DNA of 64,000 bases from UBA10329 sp964500205 (GTDB taxonomy: Bacteria > Bacteroidota > Bacteroidia > UBA10329). The translations under genes and the position numbers were made by a program. This document shows positions 54,903 through 61,513 of the stretch, one piece after another (positions within the stretch are counted from its first letter, which is position 1; each line of letters opens with the position of its first letter). The notes below the pieces were generated by a model. It made no database searches. It saw only the letters and a program-made list of their open reading frames with translations, and was not told the origin of the DNA. Location of the stretch: assembly GCA_964500205.1 (NCBI GenBank), contig CAZCNS010000001.1, forward strand, positions 62,001 through 126,000, in the 5' to 3' direction.

Positions 54903-55768
54903 TCGCTTACTTTCAGGTTGTTACATATTGAACGCACCTCGGTCATAACCTTATCTGTGCGATTGAGGGTGATGCCCAGTCCACTGAGACGGTCAGGATT
55001 GGCAGCAATCTCGCGGCAAAACACGATACCACCATCCAGAAGCTGCTGCTTCTCATTCTTCCGCAGTGTGGTGAGACACGTGATGGGCAATAGTCCTGAG
55101 CCATCCACCCGCTCCTTCAGACTGCCGTTGTGCGGATAGTCCCAAGAAAGCATTTGCAACCCTATGCAACGTCCATAGTCGATGGCATCGGTGGTGAAAC
55201 GGGCATTGGTCACCACCCATCCAACACACTCCAGTCCGGGTTCTGCTTGCTGCCATGCCTCCATCACATCCACGAAACGGGAACGGATATACAATGGCAC
55301 CTTCACATCGGCCTTGCGGCTGGGGTCCGCATGAAATTTACACTCCATCATGTGCCTTGTTCCGTTCTTGTCAGCTATCACATCCACCTCGTGCTGCACA
55401 CAGCGGCCATCTACCATCTGTCCAACCTTCACCTTGTAGCCCTGATGCTCAAACAGTGCTGCAGTAAGCCGTTCGAAGGGATAGCCGGTGGGCCCCAGCT
55501 CTGCGATGGCCGATTTGAGCTGGTAGCGGGCCGCAGAGGCACCTTTTTTCTTCTTGAGAATGCCGAAGGCCATACGGTAGATCCTCTTGGTGGGAATGCC
55601 CTCGAACGCATGGTTGGCCACCTCGTCCAGCACCTCGGCTATGATAGCATCTGATGCCCCGCTGCGCTCCAGTGAGTGGGCAAGCTTGGCCTCATCGAAC
55701 AATACCACATCGCCCGAAACCTTCGTCACATGCAACCCCTCCGGGAACACCTTGGACCCTCTGCTCAT
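54899..55768 (-). CDS. ATP-cone / PD-(D/E)xK (Mrr-like) nuclease
   Basis: The 289-residue product has three parts: an ATP-cone (about 8-90; VTKVSGDVVLFDEAKLAHSL ... ARYQLKSAIAELGPTGYPFE), an Mrr/restriction-type nuclease core (about 95-215) with HEVDVIA and MMECKFHA giving the Asp and the E-x-K pair, and a C-terminal helical part with LTTLRKNEKQQLLDGGI, an HhH-like signature. The ATP-cone usually senses nucleotides in ribonucleotide reductases, so here it may gate the nuclease by ATP or dATP (inference). ATG 55768 is preferred over 55801. It overlaps the beta-CASP gene by 4 bases. A DNA or RNA quality-control or defence role is possible but untested. Confidence 0.8.
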   Translation of the reverse strand: MSRGSKVFPEGLHVTKVSGDVVLFDEAKLAHSLERSGASDAIIAEVLDEVANHAFEGIPTKRIYRMAFGILKKKKGASAARYQLKSAIAELGPTGYPFERLTAALFEHQGYKVKVGQMVDGRCVQHEVDVIADKNGTRHMMECKFHADPSRKADVKVPLYIRSRFVDVMEAWQQAEPGLECVGWVVTNARFTTDAIDYGRCIGLQMLSWDYPHNGSLKERVDGSGLLPITCLTTLRKNEKQQLLDGGIVFCREIAANPDRLSGLGITLNRTDKVMTEVRSICNNLKVSE

Positions 55769-56127
55769 GGCCGTGAAGTTACACCGTTGCTGACAGGGCA
55801 CGAATGATGCATGTTAGACGTTCATTACCCTGAAAATTTAAAATTTGACTGTAATATTTCAGGGAAGGAAATCTAAGAGTCGGAATGGGAAGTGTCGCAG
55901 TCAGCGTTATCAACTTCCATAAAGTGGGAAGAAGGCCACGAAAGCGAACAAAGAATCTACGTGTGCCTTTGTGACTTCCCCTCGTGCACCTTCGTGGTTA
56001 CAACCAAGAACTTCCGCAGGAAGCCCCCCTGACTCTTCAATCTACCGTTAAGGTGAACCTGCCCGCTGACCATCGTCAATTATCTCCCCCGCCCGTTTCC
56101 ATACATTTGAGGCCCTAACACTGGAAT
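55769..56127. other. Intergenic region with an 8-bp stem hairpin and a degenerate CTTTGTG-type repeat
   Basis: No gene is supported. A hairpin CCCTGAAA/TTTCAGGG (55828-55835 with 55857-55864) encloses an AT-rich 21-base loop. About 55935-56000 contains TGCCTTTGTGACT and CACCTTCGTGGTT, a low-complexity motif often found between genes in Bacteroidota. The hgd promoter box is at the right end. Confidence 0.45.
56102..56109 (+). promoter_or_regulatory. Putative -7 box of the homogentisate dioxygenase gene
   Basis: TACATTTG fits TAnnTTTG and ends 18 bases before the ATG at 56128. The -33 position reads TTA rather than TTG. Confidence 0.4.
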
Positions 56128-57285
56128 ATGCCCATCTATCATACCCTCGGCAATATCCCGCACAAGCGGCACACGGTATTCAAGAAGGCGGACGGCAGCC
56201 ACCACTACGAGCAGCTTTTCGGCACTGTCGGGTTTGATGGCATGAGTAGCCTGATGTATCATCTGCATCGTCCTACACAGGTAACCAAGATGCTGGAGAG
56301 CTACGATGTGACCCCAAAAGTGGCAGTGGAGAAGAACATGCGCTCGCTGCGACTGCACGGGTTCAACACTACGCCAGAGGCCGATTTCCTACAGAGTCGC
56401 AAGCCCATCCTTGTGAACAGCGATGTGCAGATCATCCTTGCGGCACCGCAACAGAGCCTCCGCGACTACTTCTACAAGAACGCGGACGCGGATGAGATGC
56501 TGTTCATCCACAAAGGCACGGGAACGCTGCGCACCATGCTGGGCAACCTGAACTTCAGCTATGGCGACTATCTGCTGATTCCGAGGGGAATGATCTACCA
56601 GATAGACTTCGAAACGGACGACAACCGCCTTTTCATTGTGGAAAGCCACCGCCCGATGTACACGCCCAAGCGCTACCGCAACTGGTTCGGCCAACTGCTG
56701 GAACACTCGCCCTTCTGCGAGCGCGACATCCGCAGACCATCCGACCTGGAGACACACGATGAGAAAGGCGAATTCCTCATCAAGGTGAAAAAGCAGGGTG
56801 TCATGCACCAACTCGTCTATGCCACGCACCCGTTTGATGTGGTGGGCTGGGACGGCTACAACTATCCCTATGCGTTCAGCATCCACGATTTTGAGCCGAT
56901 AACTGGCCGCGTGCATCAACCGCCCCCTGTGCATCAGACCTTCGAGACGGACGCCTTCGTTGTCTGCTCGTTCTGCCCACGGCTCTACGACTATCATCCC
57001 GACAGCATTCCTGCGCCCTACAACCACAGCAACATCGACTCGGACGAGGTGCTCTACTACGTGGACGGTGACTTCATGAGCCGCAACGACATCGGCCCCG
57101 GCCACATCTCACTGCACCCAGCGGGGATTCCCCACGGCCCGCACCCAGGGGCCATGGAGCGCAGCATCGGCAAGAAGGACACGGACGAACTGGCCGTGAT
57201 GGTCGATACTTTCAAACCGCTGATGGTGACCGAGGAGGCGTTGAAGATCGATGATGGGAAGTATTGGAATTCTTGGATAGAGTGA
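56128..57285 (+). CDS. hmgA: Homogentisate 1,2-dioxygenase
   Basis: A 385-residue cupin-fold dioxygenase. It has the double-cupin layout, with VHQTFETDAFVVCSF and, near the C-terminus, GHISLHPAGIPHGPHPGAMERS, which carries metal-binding His residues. The N-terminal IPHKRHTVFKK and HHYEQLFGTVGFDG are typical of the bacterial form, which is shorter than the human enzyme. It opens the homogentisate ring to maleylacetoacetate in tyrosine breakdown. The 4-hydroxyphenylpyruvate dioxygenase gene follows after 23 bases, forming a two-step catabolic unit. Confidence 0.93.
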   Translation: MPIYHTLGNIPHKRHTVFKKADGSHHYEQLFGTVGFDGMSSLMYHLHRPTQVTKMLESYDVTPKVAVEKNMRSLRLHGFNTTPEADFLQSRKPILVNSDVQIILAAPQQSLRDYFYKNADADEMLFIHKGTGTLRTMLGNLNFSYGDYLLIPRGMIYQIDFETDDNRLFIVESHRPMYTPKRYRNWFGQLLEHSPFCERDIRRPSDLETHDEKGEFLIKVKKQGVMHQLVYATHPFDVVGWDGYNYPYAFSIHDFEPITGRVHQPPPVHQTFETDAFVVCSFCPRLYDYHPDSIPAPYNHSNIDSDEVLYYVDGDFMSRNDIGPGHISLHPAGIPHGPHPGAMERSIGKKDTDELAVMVDTFKPLMVTEEALKIDDGKYWNSWIE

Positions 57286-57308
57286 ACGGAGATTTAACAG
57301 ATAAGAAT

Positions 57309-58469
57309 ATGAGCACAGAACTTAAAAACGTTGAATACGGCCTCGAGAAAATCTTCGAGGACGCACAGGACTTCCTCCCGCTTTTGGGAACAGACCATGT
57401 GGAATTCTACGTGGGAAACGCTAAGCAGGCTGCCCACTACTACAAGACCGCGTTCGGTTTCCAATCGTTGGCGTATGCTGGACTGGAAACGGGGGTGAGG
57501 GACCGCGCCTCGTACGTCCTCAAGCAGGACAAGATTCGCCTCGTGCTGACCACCCCGCTCAACAGCAGCTCGCCCATCAACGACCACCTGCGCAAGCATG
57601 GCGATGGAGTGAAGGTGGTGGCTCTTTGGGTTGAAAATGCACGTAAAGCATGGGAAGAGACAACTGCGCGTGGAGCGAAGAGCTTCATGAAACCGACTGT
57701 AGAGAAGGACGAGTTCGGTGAGGTGGTCCGCTCGGGCATCCACACTTATGGCGAAACGGTACACATGTTCGTGGAGCGCAAGAACTACAAGGGCATCTTC
57801 CTGCCCGGCTATCGCGAATGGAAAAGCGACTATAACCCTGCGCCCACGGGCCTCAAGTTCATCGACCACATGGTGGGCAACGTGGGCTGGGGCGAGATGA
57901 ACCAATGGGTGAAATGGTACGAGGACGTCATGGGCTTCGTGAACTTCCTCTCTTTTGATGACAAGCAGATACACACCGAGTACTCTGCCCTGATGAGCAA
58001 GGTGATGAGCAACGGCAACGGCCGCATCAAATTCCCGATCAACGAACCCGCGCAAGGCAAGAAGAAATCACAGATAGAGGAGTACCTCGACTTCTACGAA
58101 GGTCCGGGCGTACAGCACATCGCGGTGGCCACGGACGATATCTTAAAGACGGTGGCAGACCTGCGCAGTCGTGGCATCGAGTTCCTTTCCACCCCGCCAC
58201 AGTCTTACTATGACGCCATCCCTGAAAGGCTCGGTGAGCACATGAAAATCATGAAGGAGGACATCAGCGAAATCGCCAAGCTCGGCATCATGGTAGATGC
58301 AGATGAGGAAGGCTATCTGCTCCAAATTTTCACCAAACCGGTTGAAGACCGCCCTACGCTGTTCTTCGAGATCATCCAGCGGATGGGCGCACGCGGCTTC
58401 GGGGCTGGCAACTTCAAGGCCCTGTTCGAGAGCATTGAAAGGGAGCAGGAAAAACGAGGAACGCTCTGA
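57309..58469 (+). CDS. hppD: 4-hydroxyphenylpyruvate dioxygenase
   Basis: A 386-residue enzyme made of two vicinal-oxygen-chelate halves. The iron ligands are His187 (FIDHMVGN), His270 (GVQHIAVATDD) and Glu354 (LFFEIIQRMG), all in the C-terminal half as expected. It converts 4-hydroxyphenylpyruvate to homogentisate, the substrate of the upstream gene product. ATG 57309 (MSTELKNVEY) is preferred to a frame from 57264 that overlaps the previous gene. The remaining pathway enzymes, such as fumarylacetoacetase, are not in the window. Confidence 0.95.
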   Translation: MSTELKNVEYGLEKIFEDAQDFLPLLGTDHVEFYVGNAKQAAHYYKTAFGFQSLAYAGLETGVRDRASYVLKQDKIRLVLTTPLNSSSPINDHLRKHGDGVKVVALWVENARKAWEETTARGAKSFMKPTVEKDEFGEVVRSGIHTYGETVHMFVERKNYKGIFLPGYREWKSDYNPAPTGLKFIDHMVGNVGWGEMNQWVKWYEDVMGFVNFLSFDDKQIHTEYSALMSKVMSNGNGRIKFPINEPAQGKKKSQIEEYLDFYEGPGVQHIAVATDDILKTVADLRSRGIEFLSTPPQSYYDAIPERLGEHMKIMKEDISEIAKLGIMVDADEEGYLLQIFTKPVEDRPTLFFEIIQRMGARGFGAGNFKALFESIEREQEKRGTL

Positions 58470-58505
58470 GCGGGAACTTTCGGACTGCTTCCATGTTAAG
58501 CAGAG

Positions 58506-59186
58506 ATGATAACGAAGTCGTCAACACCCCATACCGTCAGTGATTGGCTTTTGCTGATCACAACAATTTTGGTCTTCCCGCTATCTGCATGCGGTGAGCG
58601 AGACCATCACCTGAACACTGAAATCAAATCACCAATGAACTTGAAACAAGATGAAACAACCCAATTCGCCACTTTCGGTGCTGGATGCTTCTGGTGCGTA
58701 GAGGCCATGTTCGAGAGCCTTCAGGGCGTGCATGAAGCCGTTTCCGGGTACAGCGGAGGGCACGTGAAGAATCCTTCTTACAAGGAGGTCTGCTCCGGCA
58801 ACACTGGACACGCAGAAGTTGTGCGCATAGTATTCGACCCAGCCTCCATTAGCTACGAAGAACTACTCAAAGCGTTCTTCATGGCACATGACCCCACCAC
58901 ACTCAATAGACAGGGTGCCGATGTGGGCACACAGTACCGTTCCGTGATTTTTTTCCATGATTCGGAACAGGAACGCTTGGCACGAGAAGTGAAATCAGCA
59001 CTGGATGCCTCTGGCTCATTTCCATCACCTGTAGTCACCGAGATATCGCCTGCCGGGACATTCTATCCTGCCGAAGACTACCATCAGGAGTATTTCGAAA
59101 ACAATCCGAATCAGCCCTACTGCACCATGGTCGTAGGGCCGAAGCTCGAGAAATTCAGGAAGGTTTTCAAGGACAGGTTGAAGTAA
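58506..59186 (+). CDS. msrA: Peptide-methionine (S)-S-oxide reductase MsrA, lipoprotein form
   Basis: A 226-residue MsrA. The active-site GAGCFWCVEAMF holds the catalytic Cys; GYSGGHVKNPSY, TGHAEVVRI and AEDYHQEYF are also present. The N-terminus has a hydrophobic segment ending in LSAC, a lipobox, so the enzyme is probably anchored in the periplasm or outer membrane, repairing oxidised methionine in envelope proteins. The core domain begins near residue 50. A hairpin terminator follows 24 bases after the stop. It lies 36 bases after hppD but has no obvious metabolic link. Confidence 0.92.
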   Translation: MITKSSTPHTVSDWLLLITTILVFPLSACGERDHHLNTEIKSPMNLKQDETTQFATFGAGCFWCVEAMFESLQGVHEAVSGYSGGHVKNPSYKEVCSGNTGHAEVVRIVFDPASISYEELLKAFFMAHDPTTLNRQGADVGTQYRSVIFFHDSEQERLAREVKSALDASGSFPSPVVTEISPAGTFYPAEDYHQEYFENNPNQPYCTMVVGPKLEKFRKVFKDRLK

Positions 59187-59210
59187 CCGTGATTTGAGAC
59201 CAGACTAAAA

Positions 59211-59243
59211 AGAGAAAGGATGGCTATTGGCCATCCTTTCTCT
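59211..59243. terminator. Bidirectional 14-bp stem terminator
   Basis: A perfect 14-bp stem (59211-59224 with 59230-59243) and 5-base loop with T-rich and A-rich flanks. It serves msrA and the convergent small gene, whose stop codon (59224-59226) lies inside the hairpin. Confidence 0.9.
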
Positions 59244-59418
59244 TTTTATCCAGTGCGCGCTTGGCACCGTATCCCGCTCCTGCTGCCAACAGCAGCGCTG
59301 AAAAGCCATCAAGCGGCACCTCATTCAATGGTGGAGGCGGAGGCGGCCCCTGCGCAAAAGCAGGAGTTGCAGCCATGAATACCACTGACACAAAGGCTGA
59401 TAGATAAATGTTCCTCAT
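59224..59418 (-). CDS. Small PID-CTERM sorting-domain protein
   Basis: From ATG 59418 the product has 64 residues: a signal peptide (MRNIYLSAFVSVVFMAATPAFAQ), a proline run (PPPPPP), then PLDGFSALLLAAGAGYGAKRALDKKRK, that is a P-(I/L)-D-G motif, a hydrophobic helix and a basic tail. This is the PID-CTERM layout described in Bacteroidota, thought to be a sorting or anchoring signal. An upstream ATG at 59517 would run into the neighbouring gene and is rejected. Almost nothing but signals is left in the mature protein, so its role is unknown. A TATCTTTG box lies 17 bases upstream. Confidence 0.78.
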   Translation of the reverse strand: MRNIYLSAFVSVVFMAATPAFAQGPPPPPPLNEVPLDGFSALLLAAGAGYGAKRALDKKRKDGQ

Positions 59419-59434
59419 GAATCTACGTTCTTTA

Positions 59435-59442
59435 CAAAGATA
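59435..59442 (-). promoter_or_regulatory. Putative -7 box of the PID-CTERM gene
   Basis: Minus-strand TATCTTTG fits TAnnTTTG, 17 bases before the ATG at 59418 and just inside the interval after the upstream gene. It supports separate transcription of the small gene. Confidence 0.45.
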
Positions 59443-59452
59443 AAGCCTGATA

Positions 59453-61246
59453 TCAGCGTACCACCCGTTCTCCGAAAATTCCACTCGGCCCATCGAGTCT
59501 AGCAACATAGATGCCACGGCTAAGGTGACTCACATCCCATGAAGCACGGTCAGCATGTACCGATGGAATAGTCCAAACCAATCGACCGGCCATGTCCATC
59601 AAGGAAAGCGAGCTGCGCTCAAAATCAACATTCATTGTGCGAAGGTTCAACATGCCATCGTGTATCCATGTCTTCACCTCTGGAATTTCAAGGTCACGAA
59701 CACCTGTGACCAGTTGAGCACCTACGTGAAGATAAAAACGTCCGGCAATGTCGCCAGCACTGAGATTGAATCCGATCTGCGTTCCTTCTGACAGTGGGAA
59801 ATAGGAGAAGGTACTGCGATCTTCGAGGTATAGGTCGTAATTGTCGTAACCCTCGATGGTGTTGGAATGAAAAACATAATCACCATCCTCAGAAACGAAA
59901 AGTCTCAACGGAATCTCCTTTGAACCCAGCGGTGGCGGGAAACCCATGATGGCATATTCAGTACCGTCATTCTCAGCTCCGAGCGAAAGTTGCGGGTTGC
60001 GCATCTTGGCAGCATCGTAGAGCCGGTCCTCGCCATCTGTTGCATCATCAAGCATTCCCACCAGGATTTCGCTCACCATATCATCCCCTTCCAGGCTAAG
60101 CCACAGTCGGGAAATATCAGAGTTCGGCTTGAAAAACTGCGCATTAGAATAGTTCACTTGTGCCAAGGCATCTGTGCGCATTGTATTGTTGAAATGCAAG
60201 GGTGCCACTGTCTGACCACCGGGCGTGAAGGCTCCTTGTGTCCTGATCATGAACGCTTGACCAGAGGAAATGAATCCATTGGGGCTGGTACCGCCACCTC
60301 CAGCAGACACGGCAGGACCAGGTACCGAGCCCAGACCATTCCAAATGGCATAGTCAGACTGATCGTAACCGGAGCCCCCTGAAAAATCATCATCCCAGAA
60401 ATAAACCGCCCCGTTTACATGTGCATTCTCCGGTGCCTGAACAAGGTCGATGCACCGTATGGCGCAGGGGTATGGGTTACCAACCAGATTGAAGGATGTT
60501 CCAGTGATTGACAGCGGCAGGTTGTAAGGGTCGAAATCACGGTAGTAAAGACTTTGGCTATTGATGGGGCCATTGTTGACTGTTCCTGTGAATGTGGCCA
60601 GACCTCCTCCGGCACTCGCATAACCCCTTCCCGGGGTCATAGTGCCACTATGTGCCTGCCATCCCGGATCGGATGGATTGTCATCATCGTCATAATTCTG
60701 TGTGCTGGTAGCAGGATTGAAATCGTAGACCCAACTGCCTGGAACTGTACCAGCGGTTACAGGAGAACTCCAGTAGTTGTAAACGTTGGCAGCCGAGGTT
60801 CCTTGTCTACGGACATTGAACGTCCCAGTACCAGCAAGACCGCTGCCCAGCGCTTGAACTATGCTTCCAGAATTCTGAACCGTTACAGTCCCGTTATTCG
60901 TCAAGGTGCCAGAGGTAAGGACGTAGCGGTTCGGAGTAATGGTGAGACTGCTGGACGCTTGCACATCGAGCTGATTGAGACTAAGGTCGATGGAGGGAGT
61001 AACGTTGGCACCGCCACTCACCCGCAGATTTGCGATGGTGCCTGTACCACTGATGTTTTGCGCTGCGGCTGTACGGAGATCGATGAATCCAGGACCTGAT
61101 ATGGCTCCATTATTAACGAGGTCACCTTCTGAGTGCAACACACCACCGCTTTGGATGGTCACGGTCTCGCCACTTTGGACATACAATTGAGCACTGGTGC
61201 CTAACGCAGAGCCGAGAAGAGAGGAGAGTAGTAGCAGTCGCTTCAT
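59453..61246 (-). CDS. T9SS cargo protein with N-terminal beta-helix-like repeats
   Basis: A 597-residue protein from ATG 61246 with a signal peptide (MKRLLLLSSLLGSALGTSAQ). Residues about 20-150 are short N-G/G-T repeats (VTIQSGG, GDLVNNGAISG, TLTNNGTVTVQNSGSI) typical of a right-handed beta-helix. The middle (about 150-500) has WSSPVTAGTVPGSWVYDF and LVGNPYPCAI, seen in many flavobacterial surface proteins. The final 75 residues are a T9SS sorting domain (LSLMDMAGRLVW ... LSRGIYVARL ... ERVVR). It should be exported through SprA. Function unknown. The S74 adhesin gene lies upstream on the same strand. Confidence 0.85.
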   Translation of the reverse strand: MKRLLLLSSLLGSALGTSAQLYVQSGETVTIQSGGVLHSEGDLVNNGAISGPGFIDLRTAAAQNISGTGTIANLRVSGGANVTPSIDLSLNQLDVQASSSLTITPNRYVLTSGTLTNNGTVTVQNSGSIVQALGSGLAGTGTFNVRRQGTSAANVYNYWSSPVTAGTVPGSWVYDFNPATSTQNYDDDDNPSDPGWQAHSGTMTPGRGYASAGGGLATFTGTVNNGPINSQSLYYRDFDPYNLPLSITGTSFNLVGNPYPCAIRCIDLVQAPENAHVNGAVYFWDDDFSGGSGYDQSDYAIWNGLGSVPGPAVSAGGGGTSPNGFISSGQAFMIRTQGAFTPGGQTVAPLHFNNTMRTDALAQVNYSNAQFFKPNSDISRLWLSLEGDDMVSEILVGMLDDATDGEDRLYDAAKMRNPQLSLGAENDGTEYAIMGFPPPLGSKEIPLRLFVSEDGDYVFHSNTIEGYDNYDLYLEDRSTFSYFPLSEGTQIGFNLSAGDIAGRFYLHVGAQLVTGVRDLEIPEVKTWIHDGMLNLRTMNVDFERSSLSLMDMAGRLVWTIPSVHADRASWDVSHLSRGIYVARLDGPSGIFGERVVR

Positions 61247-61270
61247 AATTACCATTTTTCGAAATCAAAT

Positions 61271-61278
61271 CAAAGTTA
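61271..61278 (-). promoter_or_regulatory. Putative -7 box of the 61246 T9SS gene
   Basis: Minus-strand TAACTTTG fits TAnnTTTG, 24 bases before the ATG. The interval 61247-61513 holds nothing else that I could recognise. Confidence 0.4.
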
Positions 61279-61513
61279 AGGGCAATTTGGCAGAGGAACC
61301 ACGCTGAGTAAAAAAAAGTGGAAATGATAGCACAACGTTTTGACGAGCTGTCCAGCATTCCAATACAAGCCTACCATGGTTCTCATCGCTACATTTAGAT
61401 TGGCAACACTGACCGCAGCTTACTTCTGTTCAGATGGTGAACGTCAAAAAATTCAAGCGTACCAAGAGTCATTGCATCATGATTCGCTACACACCTAAAC
61501 TTGAGAATTTAGC

